DNA of 64,000 nt, from assembly GCA_003049485.1 (NCBI GenBank), contig PYST01000076.1, forward strand, positions 67,714 through 131,713. The letters run 5' to 3'. The notes beneath the pieces are model-generated. The model was not told the DNA's origin. It saw only the letters and a list, made by a program, of their open reading frames with translations, and made no database searches. Below are positions 10,639 through 22,800 of this stretch, piece by piece. This stretch comes from Ophioceras dolichostomum. Lineage: Eukaryota > Ascomycota > Sordariomycetes > Magnaporthales > Ophioceraceae. How positions within the stretch are numbered: the stretch's first letter is position 1; every line of letters starts with the position of its first letter. The position numbers were made by a program, and so were the translations under genes.

Positions 10639-12898
10639 TCACACCAAAAAGCTGGCATTCACCCCTCGCCTATCCCGCTTAAGCGGCGAGAAGGTCTTGC
10701 CCGCGAACGCTCCTCCTCCTCCAACACCTCCACCCATCTTCTGGACCTTGCCGAGCATGCGGTTCATCCCACCGCCACCGAGCTGAACCTTCCCGACCGG
10801 CTGCCGCTTGACAGCCGCCGTGGCCGTGGCCGCAGTCACAGAAGAAGACTTGTGCTTTGGATTTGGCGCTGCCACCGCCTCGTTCTCGTCGTCGAAGAGC
10901 ATCGGCGCGACGGAACCACCACCTCCGCCTCCTCCGCCGCCTCCGCCGCCGCCGCCGAGCAGCTTTCGCTTCTTCTTCTTTGGCTCCGCGGCGTCCGCCA
11001 CTACTGGCACCGATACCGTTGCGTCTGTGTTGCCCAGTAAAAGCGCCTTGCGCTTCGGCACCGCGGTGGCCTTGGCTTTCTTCGCGACTGGTTCTGCTGG
11101 AGGAGCCGATGGTGGCCTGTTCTCCTGGCCTTCTTCGGGCGCATGAGGAGGGGCGGCTGCTGCTTCTTCTTCGAGCTCTTCGACCTCTTCCATCACCTTT
11201 TCGAGGGTCGTCTCGCTCTTGGACGTCTTGCGGCTGCTCGCGAGAGACATGTTCATGTTCTGCTTGGCGGAGGGCGACTCGCCGAGCGGGGGAGTTGCTG
11301 CTGCTGCTGCGGCTTTCAAAGCTCCCTTGGGCCGGCCGCGTGGCTTAGAGTCACCTAACTTCACTGCCTTCTTGGCGGGCTTGGGCGCGTCCTTGGATGC
11401 TGAGGCCAGAGTGTCTGCTGATGCTGAGGAGGAGTTGTGAGAGGATGAGGTGGGGAACAATAGCGCAGTGGTGGTCGCTTCCTCTTCCGGCTGGACGCCG
11501 CGGGGATGGCCGCCGCCCGCGGTGAACTCGACTGAGGCGTCGGCGAAGGAGATGGTCTTCGTCAGGAAAGGCGTGATGGAGAAGGTGGACTTCTCGGCGA
11601 CCAGGGCCTCCAGGCCCTTCTTCTTAAGAGGGCGCTTGGGCCTGCTCTCCTCCTGTGAAGGCGTCTGCATGATGTCATCCTCCGCCGCGGCGGTCATTTC
11701 GTTGGCGCGGCGCTTCCGGGCGGCCTGCGTCTTGACGGCTCGGGCTTTGGACGCCGCGACTACGCCCTCTGCGGCCCGCGACGTGGCGGACTTCTGGGCC
11801 TCGAGGAGCTCGGCGCGGCAGCTCTTGAGCTCCTGCCGCGTCTCGCGCAGCTTGGCCTTCATCTCGCCGAGCCGGTCGGTCAGGAACTCGGCCTGGCCCT
11901 GCGTCTCGGCGAGGCCACGCTCCAGCTCCCTCCTAGCTTTGGCCCACTCGCTCCGCTCCGAGGCGAGCTGTCCCTCGAGCTCGGCCACCCTCTGCCGCAG
12001 GCCGTCATCCTCGGCCTGGCCGTCCTTCTCCTTCTCGGCGCTCTCCTTGACGGCGCGCTGGGCGGCGCGCTTCTCCGCGGAGAGCTTCCTCTCGAGGTCT
12101 TGGATCTGCTGGCGCAGCTCGTCCTCGACCTCGTTGCCTTTGCTCTCCTGCCTCTGCACGGCCCGCTGGGCCGCGCGCTTCTCGTTGGCCAGCTCGACCT
12201 CGAGCGCGTTGAGCTGCCGCTCCAAGGCGAGCTTCTCGGCGAGCACATCCTTCTGGTGCGCGATTTGTGAACGGAGGTGCTCCACCTCAGGCTGGAGGTT
12301 GTCCAGCTCCCGGCCGAGGGCAAGCTTCTCGGCGAGGAGCTTGGCGGAGCCTTGGGATATCCCGTTCAAGGACTGAAGCTCGGCCTTCATTGTGAGAGAG
12401 TCGTTAGCAAAGATGTGTGAGATCTTTGGGAAACGGAGTTGGATCATTGATGGTTGGGTCTGGTCTTCACCTTCAGAGTCGCGTTCTCACGCGCCTGGGT
12501 CTTCAGCTTCTTCTCCTGTTCCCCGCACTTCTTCGTCGCAGCGACGAGTTGTGTGCGGACATCGCTATGTTGCCTGGTGAGTTTGGTGTTTCGCTCGCTT
12601 TGCTGCGCGAGCTGGTCTCGGAGAGTGGCGACGTCGCCTCGCAACATTGTGGACCGCACCCTGCCCCGGCGGACCTCCTCGTCCTTGACCATGACGCAGG
12701 ACTGGATCGATTCCCTTTGGTGCTTCAGCTCGGCCTCATGCAACGCGTCGAATTTCTGGTGTTGAAGATCTAGTCAGTGAGGTTCCCAGGATTTGAAGAG
12801 TCCGGGCAGTCCCAATCTATTGCTAGGAGTTGTGCAGGTGAGAGGCTGCGTCGGAAACGTACGGCGTCGCGGTCTGTGTTTACTTGCATGGCTGGCAT
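10639..12898 (-). CDS. coiled-coil protein with AT-hook-like segment, function unknown
   Basis: Not assigned to a named family. Model on the minus strand: exons 12898-12863, 12755-12471 and 12384-10639, giving 688 residues. Intron 1 uses GTACGT...CACCAG. Intron 2 uses GTGAAG with a TTGCTAACG branch site and a GAAG acceptor; both are phase 0. Residues 10 to about 310 form an almost uninterrupted heptad-rich coiled coil (KFDALHEAELKHQ, LAEKLALERQLNALEVEL, LRQRVAELEGQL). Next come a basic patch (ARKRRANEM), a short conserved-looking motif FSITPFLTKTISFAD, an AT-hook-like PRGRPKG, acidic Glu runs, and a poly-Gly tract near the C-terminus. The architecture suggests a nuclear structural or chromosome/kinetochore-associated protein, but that is inference. 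It is divergent from OST3. Confidence 0.7.
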
Positions 12899-13396
12899 TT
12901 TGATGAGCTCGAAGCGCGTTAACAGCGATGGTGAAAGGACTTTAAAGCAACGTAGAAAAAGGCGCCCGAAGGCTTTTGGAGATGGAAAGAGTCCGAGAGC
13001 GATGAAATGGCGGGATCCAAGACTTGTCGGGGATGTGTGCTCCTGAGGCTGGACGTGAGGGTGGGAGACATCAGATATGCGGAGAGCGCGGGCTAGGGTT
13101 GCTCAAGGTAAACAGACTGCTGTAAGCGGTTTAGCGCTGCCCAGCCGCACCAAACCCCACACCAGCATGTTAGCAAGCCACAGATACGTCAACTCTGGAG
13201 AGCTTCAGCCACATCTTCAATTTGAGGACACATCTGGTGCAGCACGTCCTTCCAACAGCGCATTGAAGCCATCAACATCGAGCGTTGCTTGCACCTAGAC
13301 CATTCGAGCTGGGCATCGGCCAGCAAACCATCATCTTATTTTATTCCATTCACGCTCCTTTACGCTGGCCCTTGTCCAGCCTGTTTTTTGCCCAAG
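12899..13396. other. bidirectional promoter region
   Basis: Shared 498 bp upstream region of the coiled-coil gene (-) and OST3 (+). It is pyrimidine-rich before the OST3 ATG. No discrete regulatory site could be assigned. Confidence 0.5.
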
Positions 13397-14700
13397 ATGC
13401 GTCTTCTTTCGCTCTTTGTTACCTCCGTCCTGTCGGTCGGCACTCTCGCCGCCAAGAAGGGCCCCTCGACAGACCGTTTCCAGAACTGGCATGGCCGTGC
13501 TCTGTCGTCGAATCCCGTCAAGCTGGACGATAGCGACTATAAGCGCCTAACGACGGCGCCGAGGGACTACAGCTCAGCAGTACTGTTGACGGCGATGGAA
13601 TCCCGTTACGGCTGCCAGCTGTGCCGCGAGTTCCAGCCCGAGTGGGATCTGCTGTCCTGGAGCTGGCTCAAGGGTGATAAGAAGGGGGAGTCTCGCCTAA
13701 TCTTCGCCACGTTGGACTTTGGGGATGGTCGAGACACGTTTATGAGCGTACGTATCACGTCACGTACCCTCCTCATCGCTGCAGACTTGTGGCAGACTTG
13801 CAGCAAGTCTACGACCGTGCCATTGAACATTGAAACTCTGATACTGACCCAGGAACTTGCGCTATCCAGCTCGGTCTCCAAACCGCCCCAGTGCTCCTCT
13901 TTTTCCCGGCCACCGCCGGTCCGCATGCGGTGCCCAGCCAGGAGCCAATCCGGTTTGATTTCAGCAGCGGGTGAGTTGTTGCTTACCTTCGTTTTCCCTC
14001 TCAGAGTCTCAGTATGATATCTTGCTGGGCCTGGGAACTAATCGAGAACGGAAACCCACAGACCCCAAACCGCTGAACAGGCCCACGCCTGGCTGGCCCG
14101 CCACCTGCCCGACCGCCCGCACCCGCCGATCAAGAGGCCGATCAACTGGATGCGTTGGATTAGTGGCATCGTCACTCTTCTCGGTACCTCCACTGCTGGC
14201 TACCTCGCTTGGCCATACGTCGTTCCCATCATCACGAACCGGAACATCTGGGCCGGCCTGACCCTGATCTCCATTCTGGTCTTCATCAGCGGCCATATGT
14301 TCAACCATATCCGCAAGGTGCCATACGTCGCCGGCGACGGCCGTGGGGGGATCAGCTACTTCGCAGGCGGGTTCCAGAGCCAATTCGGCCTGGAGACCCA
14401 AATCGTTGCCGCTATGTGTGCGTTTACCCACGTTGTCCCTACCTATCGTCACCGAATGTGCCGTGATGCTGACTCGATATGATGCTGACTCGATATCTCA
14501 CTCCACGTCGTGAAGACGGAGTTCTGTCATTCGCCGCTATCTCCCTCGCTGTCAAGGTCCCCAGGATGGCGGATGTGAAAGGCCAGCAGATTGCCGTCTT
14601 CATCTGGAGCGGTATCCTTCTGGTCATGTACAGCTTCCTTCTCAGCGTCTTCAGGGTCAAGAACGGCGGTTATCCCTTCTCGCTGCCGCCTTTCATGTAA
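13397..14700 (+). CDS. ost3: oligosaccharyltransferase subunit Ost3/Ost6
   Basis: Thioredoxin-like subunit of the ER oligosaccharyltransferase, which holds nascent glycoproteins through transient disulfides during N-glycosylation. Exons 13397-13747, 13870-13970, 14062-14417 and 14516-14700, giving 330 residues. Signal peptide at 1-19 (ending LAAKK). Lumenal thioredoxin fold with the redox pair Cys73-x-x-Cys76 (RYGCQLCREF), LIFATLDF, and LGLQTAPVLLFFP created by the first splice. Four membrane segments follow: WISGIVTLLGTSTAGYLAW, NIWAGLTLISILVFISG, VLSFAAISLAV, and IAVFIWSGILLVMYSFLL. The C-terminus is FRVKNGGYPFSLPPFM, typical of the family. An upstream CAG at 13854 would shift the frame, so the acceptor at 13869 is used. 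Intron 3 carries a 16 bp tandem duplication. Confidence 0.93.
14465..14496 (+). repeat. 16 bp tandem duplication in OST3 intron 3
   Basis: Two perfect adjacent copies of GATGCTGACTCGATAT. Each contains GCTGAC, a good fungal branch-site match, so the last intron has two equivalent branch sites. Confidence 0.9.
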
Positions 14701-17499
14701 TAGACGAATTTCGACAGGTGGATAGAGCGGTGAGTTGGCGGGCGTCAGTCTGGGAAGCAAGCAGGGAAATTACTCCTCTCCTTGCTCTTCTGCGCCCGAC
14801 AGGACTGAAAACGGACCCAAAATGTTACGCGGATGGTTTTGGGACCGTGTGTAAACAACGTACATGGGACGGTCTTTCATAGATTTGGGGCCAGCTCTCG
14901 GCGAAGCGGGCTTACAGAAACTCAATGCATGGAATTTTTCGCAGGACGGCAATCGACACAGGAATAAGGGATTATCTCACATCTACAACCAGATACGGCG
15001 GCGCGGGTTTGGCGCATGTAGCCCTCGGGTTCTTAGTGAGTTCTCAAGCTGTGGTAGTTGAGGGTTGACGTTGATGCTGCACTATAGGTGCCCCAAGCTA
15101 ACAGGTTGACATCAAGACTCGGACTCCAGCCAAGCCACAGAGCCGAACATACTCCATAAAAGCCCAAACTCAGACTGGGCGTACACTCACGGCCGTGCGA
15201 AGCCGGCAAGCTGGTAGCAAAAGGTAGTCACATTCGGAACTTTCCGTCCACCCCTCCAGCGTTGCTCACTTTCAGACTGCAAGCTCCGATCTCGCATCTC
15301 GTCACTCTTCTGCACATAAGAATATTCCACTAAGCAACATGCCAAGACTCTATGGTAAGTTATGGGGAGATAGAACCCCGACTGGAAGAAATCCGTACGG
15401 CGATCGCCTCCTGTTACCTCCAGCGCTGGACCAGAGGTGATCCCATCATGGCGAGCATGGCTAGGGCCTGTGCTAATCTCCCATCTTAGTGAACTCGCCG
15501 CGACAATGAGCAGCATCCCAATTGGGCCTTTTTACTGCGGCCAAATCCTCACTCCTATGTGGCTCCGCGCCGAGACGAACGACACGGCAGTGGCAGCTTT
15601 TCCTTTCGCGGTCTTTTTAGCCGTGTCGGGTCGGTCCAAAAACCGCTTTTTGCTGCTCACCACCCCCAACAAAATGGAAAGGGCCACAAAAAACACGCGC
15701 CGTCTTTTCGCGACCTTATATACTCTCGTCGATCTGAAAGTTCATGCCGGCTAAACGGTGTGTAATGACAGAAACACGGGGTCCCAGGCTCCCTCCTTTC
15801 CCTCCCAGGAAAGCGTTCACCCGCGTACACCCACAAGCGCCCTCGTTTCAGATAGTGAGGGACCACAACACTCCATCTGACCTAGCCGCTAGGGCTCCGT
15901 CACGGTCTAGCAAGACCTAACAAGAGGCAAAACTACGGAACGGATTGAGAATGTCCTACCCGAGATCTCTCATCAAGAGCACAATAACCCCGCACGGCAA
16001 TATCTGGGGTCTCGAGTGAGAGAGATGAAAATTGGGAGATGGCGATGGGGTGCCACCCATTTCTTCCCTCAATTAGAGGGGGAGATGAGGGGGGAGACCA
16101 TCTAACATCGCCTCGAGTCTGGGGAAGATTGTGGAGGAACGGGATATCCAGTCTGGGGGCTCCGGAGCTCTTCTTCCCTTCGGTCGGTCGGTCGGCACTT
16201 CCAGATCGCGCCAGCTTCAAGATGGCGAGAGGTAGTGCACATTTGGGGAGACTCTCGGTAGACCGTCGGTAGACTAAAACATCCTAGATGATGAATATCC
16301 GTCTCCGCAACGCTCACCTACCGCATCTACGACCAACACCAATGACCTACTTGACCTAGCCCATGAGCCCACTCGCCCAGATCGATACTCCGGCAATAGC
16401 AGGCCACTGGTATACCCCCTTTCCTCTTCGTCTTCCCGCCCTTTGCTCTCGACCTCCTCCGCACGAGAAGTCTTGGCAGCAGCGATCCGGTTCTCCAACC
16501 CACGGTACTCGTGGTACCGACAGGCTCGCCAGCATGCTGCTCTTTCTTTCCCCACAGTCTCCTATTGGACAGCTTGGCTCCCCTCCTGCAAGGGGGAGAC
16601 AGGCCGCTCGATCGGGCTGGGGGGTTCTGGGTCCCAGGAGACCTTGCCTGGCACACGGCGGCAGTATGCGTGCATGAGGGCGACACTATGGAGAACACTT
16701 ATTGCCGAGTGGCGGCCGGAACAGCCTCGTCGTCCTTGGCCTCCTTCACATAACTAAGCCATACATACACAGCTTTCGTTCTGCTGGTGGGCCACATGGC
16801 CTGGCAAATCCAAATCGGCCCGCCGGTCTTGGAATGAAGAGAAATGAAAGCCCATATGGAAAAGCTCGGCCCCATGGCGATTTGTCTACCCGTACTGGTA
16901 CCCCCCTCAGAGGGCTCCCCATGAGACGACGCCCCGCTTTTTACACTGCTGGCTGGGCGGGACAGACGGACAGTCAGACTCTCTCTGGATATTGGGAGCA
17001 AGTGGCCCTTCAATGGCGCCTCGGAACGTCGATGCCGAGGAGAGCTCATCATAGGCCGCACGCGGGCCTGGTTCCTTATTGCAGCTGGGATATGGGACGG
17101 TGAGAATAGGGAGATGAGCGCAGCTCCGTGTCTGTTGAGCAAGCAAGCGAGCGAGCAAGGGAGAGACTCGCCCGCCACTACAGTCCACAGCCGCCCACAC
17201 TCCCTGCTTCTCATCACGGGGACAGGGTGATCGTCTTCCCATCGATCTCCCGGCAGCCGCCGCCCTCCTTCCGCTCTGATCCCAACCGGTGATGCTCATC
17301 ACTTTGCCCGGTATAAAGCGCTATCACCCCCTTCGTCCGGGCGAGAGCCAAGACCTTTTGTCCCCTTTTCCCCAGTCCAGCCAGCTCGCCCCTCTTTGTC
17401 TGTTCCCCTTTTGTGTCAACGTCAGCCAGCAAGCATCAGCTAGTAGCTGCAGAGGAAGAAGCAAAAGGGAAAGAAAAGAAAAGAAAGAACAGGGACAAG
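14701..17499. other. gene-free stretch upstream of the GH6 cellulase
   Basis: 2.8 kb with no frame showing coding-like codon use. The distal part is the 3' region of OST3. The proximal part is the presumed cellulase promoter, ending in a pyrimidine-rich segment and an A/G-rich leader just before the ATG. No canonical GGCTAA activator site was found by eye. Confidence 0.5.
17312..17317 (+). promoter_or_regulatory. candidate TATA box of the GH6 gene
   Basis: TATAAA 188 bp before the ATG at 17500, followed by a CT-rich region typical of strongly transcribed fungal genes. Confidence 0.45.
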
Positions 17500-18999
17500 A
17501 TGAAGTTCTCGCACTCCGCCCTGCTGGCCCTCGTGGGCACGGCGCTCGCCGTCCCCTCCAAGACGGTGAAGGAGTCCCCGCGCCAGGCCCAAGGCTGCTC
17601 CTCGGCCGTCACGCTGGACGCGAGCACGAACGTGTTCAAGAAGTACACGCTCCACGCCAACTCGTACTACCGCAAGGAGGTCGAGGCCGCCGTCCAGAAC
17701 ATGCAGGACTCCTCCCTCGCCGCCGCGGCCGCCAAGGTCGCTGATGTCGGCAGCTTCCTGTGGATGTAAGTGTCCAATCCAAATCTCCCCACTGTGAGCG
17801 AGCGAGCTTTGGACAGGCGAGGACGAAGGGACAGAGGGTAGAAAGCTATTCCGGCGAGCAGACGCGACGTGGACTTGGGAAATGGAGTCATGGCGGCAGG
17901 CGTTAAAGGGGTGCGATTCGGGGGCTAGCTAGTACGACGAGCCCAGACAACATTTGAATGCTAACTCAAGACGCCACTACCTTTTTTTGCAAATCGCAGT
18001 GACACAATCGATGCCATTTCCAGGATCGAGCCTGGTATCGCTGACGTCCCCTGCGACCACATTCTGGGTCTGGTCATCTACGATCTTCCCGGCCGAGACT
18101 GCGCCGCCAAGGCGTCCAACGGCGAGCTGAAGGTCGGCGAGATCAACAAGTACAAGACTCAGTACATTGACCGTGAGTGATTTGCCCCCCGCTCTTTCGC
18201 GCCAATTTTTACACTCCACAAGGCCTCTGCTCACATTTCTACTCTCTCTATAGCCATCGCCAAGCTTCTGAAGCAGCACTCCAACACGGCCTTCGCCCTG
18301 CTCATCGAGCCCGACTCGCTCCCCAACCTGGTCACCAACGCCGACCTGACGACCTGCAAGAACAGCGCCACCGGCTACCGCGACGGCGTCGCCTACGCGC
18401 TCAAGACGCTCAACCTGCCCAACGTGGTCATGTACATCGACGCCGGCCACGGCGGCTGGCTCGGCTGGGACGCTAACCTGAAGCCCGGCGCGCAGGAGCT
18501 GGCCAAGGCGTACAAGGCGGCCGGCAACCCGAAGCAGTTCCGCGGCTGGGCGACCAACACGGCCGGGTGGAACGCGTGGGACCTCAGCCCCGGCGAGTTC
18601 TCGTCGGCCTCGGACGCCAAGTACAACAAGTGCCAGAACGAGAAGATCTATGTGCAGACGTTCGCCCCCCTGCTCAAGTCGGCCGGCATGCCGAACCACG
18701 CCATCGTCGACACGGGCCGCAACGCCGTCACGGGGCTGCGCGAGGAGTGGGGCCACTGGTGCAACGTCAACGGCGCAGGGTTCGGCGTCCGGCCCACGGC
18801 CAACACGGGCCTGGAGCTGGTCGACGCCTTCGTCTGGGTCAAGCCGGGAGGCGAGTCGGACGGCACCAGCGACGAGAGCGCCGCGCGCTACGACAGCTTC
18901 TGCGGGAACTCGGACGCGTTCAAGCCTTCGCCCGAGGCGGGGACGTGGAACCAGGAGTACTTCGAGATGCTGGTCAAGAATGCCGTGCCGTCGTTCTAA
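17500..18999 (+). CDS. secreted GH6 cellobiohydrolase/endoglucanase, no CBM
   Basis: Glycoside hydrolase family 6 enzyme that cleaves beta-1,4-glucan with inversion. Exons 17500-17765, 18000-18172 and 18254-18999, giving 394 residues. Signal peptide at about 1-17 (MKFSHSALLALVGTALA). The catalytic domain starts soon after, with no CBM1 module or Ser/Thr linker, unlike the modular secreted cellobiohydrolase II. Key residues: Asp122 in DLPGRDCAAKASNGE (equivalent to T. reesei Cel6A Asp175), and the proton donor Asp209 in VVMYIDAGHGGWLGW (Asp221 equivalent). WVKPGGESDGTSDESA carries the conserved Asp; a Ser here replaces the Cys found in Cel6A. Loop cysteines in WCNVNG and SFCGNS probably pair. 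The length fits CBM-less secreted GH6 enzymes. Whether it acts processively cannot be read from sequence. Confidence 0.95.
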
Positions 19000-19010
19000 G
19001 CGGAGAGACG

Positions 19011-19098
<88 letters not shown>

Positions 19099-19128
19099 NN
19101 NNNNNNNNNNNNNNNNNNNNNNNNNNNN

Positions 19129-19162
<34 letters not shown>

Positions 19163-19853
19163 GAGGAAAGGGGGATGGATGGATGGATGGGTGGGTGGAT
19201 GGATTCAGCTGGACGGGAGTGGCATACCTACTCGCACCTCCGTACTCATCCTCTTCAAACTTGCAGTCAGGTTGGCTTGTGGTTCCTGAGTAGGGAGTAA
19301 GTGCAGGTGGTTTGTCGCCCGCCTTGCAAGTCAATCATTGCTACTGGTATTACTGCCGTGGCCGCTATTCCTCCAGCCAGCCAGGCCAGCACCGTCAATC
19401 GCTGTACTTAGCCCGTACCTAGGTACCTACCCTGTACATAAAAAAGTTCGGAGCTTTTTTTGTTCATCAATACTTGTCCATAATATGCGTTATCGACTCA
19501 GCTTACCTCCCTGTCTTCGCAAAATGGTATCATACAGATCAACTATTTCTCTCTTCTCTCTTGAAATTTGAGTAGGGCAAACAAAGTCTGTTCTCATTTC
19601 GATTTTTTCCCCTTCTTTTCGGCTTTCAAGCAGTTATCCCTGCCTTAGGTAGGTGGGTAAGTAAGTAGGAACGTTAGGATCTTTTTCTCTTTCCTTCTCT
19701 CTTTCTACCAGAACTCATACTCTTCAAATTGCTTCTGCTGTGATTCGATGACAATGAAAAAAGAGACACCAGCCGTGTGCTATGTATTCCTGCTCTCTCC
19801 CCGTCTCCTCTTCCAACTTCCTACTTTTTTCCATCACCCAACCACAATTTCAT
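19000..19853. other. 3' intergenic region downstream of the GH6 gene
   Basis: Lies between the convergent stops of the cellulase and the 1,267-residue gene. It contains the GA microsatellite with its N gap, GGAT repeats at about 19173-19203, and CCTAGGTACCTACC words near 19420. No gene is seen. Confidence 0.6.
19013..19159. repeat. (GA)n microsatellite with internal assembly gap
   Basis: An almost perfect GA dinucleotide run begins 14 bp after the cellulase stop codon. It is interrupted by 30 N at 19099-19128 and resumes to 19159. True length is unknown: 30 is likely an arbitrary or estimated gap size. Confidence 0.97.
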
Positions 19854-22800
19854 TCAACTCTTCCCACTACCACTACCACCGCTACTAACACTAACCCCCC
19901 TCTCAATATCAGTAAAGAACCCCAGAATTCGACGCACATCACTCCCCCTCACCGGCCTCGGCTGATGCAGGTCAACGAGGTCGCATCGTACAACCGCTAC
20001 CTTTGCCTCCTCCTCCTCCTCCTCCTCCTCCTCCCTCTCCTTCCGCTTCACCACTAGCCCCCGGTATGCTGCTGCCTTTCGCACATCTGCTTCTAACCCA
20101 CGAGGATTGCTCGAAGCGGCGCTACATCCGCCGCCAGCGCGTTTCGCAGTAGTAGACGCAGCTTCGCTGGACCCAGACCCGGGCCTAGGCCAGGACCTTT
20201 TGGAACCAACAACAACAGTCCCCGCGGCGTGCTGCCCTCCGGAAGAGCCAGAGCCAGACCGGAACTTCATGGCGACGGCGCGGCTCCACGACGAGGAGAC
20301 CTGCCGGACTAGATGACTCGTTATCTCTCGGGCTGTAGTGTTGGTGCTCTTTGATCCTGAACCGCCGCCGCCGCTGCCACTGCTGCCGTCGCTAGTTGCG
20401 ATCACAGCGGCTTTGATTTTGGTACTGGTGGAGTCATGGTTATGAACGGTGTCGTCCTTCGATCCGCCATCGCGGCAGCCAACCCTCTTGTCTCCACCAC
20501 CACCACCACCACCACCGCCTCTAAGATGGGTGAAGGCAGTGCTGCTGCTGCCCAAGCCGGAATTTGCGCACGGTACATTCACGTCTTTTAAGTCGCCGCC
20601 GTCTTCTCTCGAAAGCACGGGTGCGGCGGCTGGTGCTGCCCTGCCGAGGTGAGAGAATAGGAACAGGCTTTTCGTCCTAGTAGATGCCGTCGTCGCCATT
20701 GCTTTGGCGCCTTCTCCCTCTGAAGTCGCTGCTTCCTCCTTGTGGACGCCACTGTCCCATCTCCTACCACCAATCGACGACGAGGGAGCTACCCCTACTC
20801 CGCCCGTGTCTGGCGACCTCTTCTCCAGCTGCTGTGAAGGGCCAGTAAAAGAAGAAGGCATCACTCCCAGCGCGGGTGCGGGTGCGGCTTGTAGACGCCA
20901 AGGCGTGTCAGGCATGTGTTTCTTCAGCAGCTTGCGATGCTGAGCTGAACTTCCTCCTCCTCCTCTTCCTCCTCGCACACTCGGAGTGCTGTCGTTTGTC
21001 ATCGTCGGTATTGACTCGACCGGGCCGCGGTGGTGGCCGGTTTCTACCATAGGGGCTTGAGGATGAAGAGGGGCGAGAGGACCACCACTGTCAGCAGTCT
21101 TTGTCGCTTTTCCCGCCGTCGCTGCAGGAACAGTTTGAGTCGCAGTCGTCGAGCCAGTTAAGCTTGAGTCATCATTGTCCTTGTGAATGTTGTTGTCGTT
21201 CTGTTCCCACGTCTTCGAGATACGCCTCAAGACGCTGATGGCCCGCTTTGTTCTCGAGAGCCCTCCGCCACCACCACCAGTAGTAGCTTTCTTCCTTATG
21301 CCACCATCATTGTGGTGTTGGCGATGATGGAGGTGGTGGTGTAGGCCCTTCCACCGGCTGTGACTGCTGCCGTCTTGGGACTTTCTCAGCTGCATCCCTC
21401 CCCTTTCTCCTGGGGTCGCCTTTCCGTCGCTGAGGCCTTCGAACAGGCTGATCTTCTCTTTGAGCTGGGAAACTTCTCCTTTGGATTCGGTAGCGGTTGA
21501 AAAATGCACTGCTCCTGGTCTTGCTGCTGGACACCTGGCTAAAGGGGTGCCACCAATGTCATCGTCCGACTCGCATGACGTCGCAAAAGCAGAAGTCACA
21601 GCCGCAGGGGTAGTCAGCGTCGTTGGGGAGTGCTTGATGTCCAGCCTGACCCTAGCCGTTGGAAGCGACGGCGTGCCGCTAGACCGAGGCACTCTCTGTA
21701 CATTGGACTGTGCAGCTAGGGATCGAAAGACAGGGGCAGGGACGGTCCTCGGCTCCGGAGCTGTCTTCTGCTGGCATCTACGCCTTGGTGTAGAAGACGA
21801 CGGATTCGCCTGTTGGGTGGCGGCAGGGCTGGGGAAGTCGAATATTTGGCACAGATCTAGGACTTTTCCTGGGGTGTTTATGGTTGTTGTCCTGGTCGGA
21901 CTTCTTCCGTTTTTTTCGCTCCGCCGAGAGCTGCTACCGGGGAGGCGGGAGTGTCCATTTTCCCCGGTTGGCTTGGTGAGAATTTCTGAGGCCAAAGGCG
22001 TAGCTGCCGCGGCTTTGGCAGATCGAATAAGGCGATGCACTGGAATTGAAGGTGAGCCGGATGGCTTCACAGTCTGTTGCTTAGGGGTTGCTGGGGACTG
22101 TGATCCGCGCCAGTCTTCTGCCTCCGTGGACAAGCGAGTGGTCGCCATTGGGACGTCTAGGGGCGGACCGCGAAGTGCCATTGCTGGATCCGAGAGGCGG
22201 TTTCCGGCTCCATCGTTACCTTTGGCGGAAGAGGCTACCTTGGCGGTGGATGGAAGCGGGCGCGCTGGAGTGAAGTGCGCATTTGCATGGGATCGAGGTG
22301 GTTCAGGAGTTTTCTGGGCGAGGTTGCTCATCGGCTTGAAACTGCCCGGCGCCGGCGTCTGCTGATTGGTTGGTAATATCTGAGTCCGAACAGGCCCTCC
22401 TTTCCAAGGCGTGGAAGTGGTTAACTTGGCTGGACTGCCTTGGCCCGTCTTCCTCAAAGGTGAACCAGCAACCGATGCTCGGTGGGATAGTTCCTTGGTG
22501 GAGGGTTCCTGGCTGCGCTGTTGCTCGAATGAGCGCCGGAGCTCGGCTACACTGCGCTGTAACTTGTGTTGTGAACCTTGGCCGGTCTGGGGGGAGCTCA
22601 GTCGGCCTGGAGCTGGTGCTGTATTGGCTTTCCCAGACTGCAGGCTCCTCGGACCGGTCGACGAGGAGGGATTCGAGGCATGCCCGTGGCTCGTAGTTTG
22701 GGGCTTCGCGGCGTTTTTGTCGGGCGAGTGTGGCAAGCTTGGAGGTGGAACATGCGCAGTGAGCGATTTGGATGAATTCTCCTTGTCCGACGCCCTTTGC

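Noticed and set aside
11450..12376. Plus-strand 308-codon frame rich in Ser/Arg/Ala
   Set aside because: Exact antisense of the coiled-coil gene. Its Ser/Ala-rich composition is the mirror of Lys/Glu/Arg heptads, and the coiled-coil strand has coherent splice sites.
14701..17499. tRNA or other small RNA genes in the long gene-free regions
   Set aside because: No A-box/B-box pair with a foldable cloverleaf was found by eye. A tRNAscan-SE or Infernal run would be needed to exclude them.
21460..22365. Plus-strand 301-codon open frame
   Set aside because: It lies antisense inside the 1,267-residue gene, has no recognisable domain, and its length follows from the GC-rich codon bias of the opposite strand.
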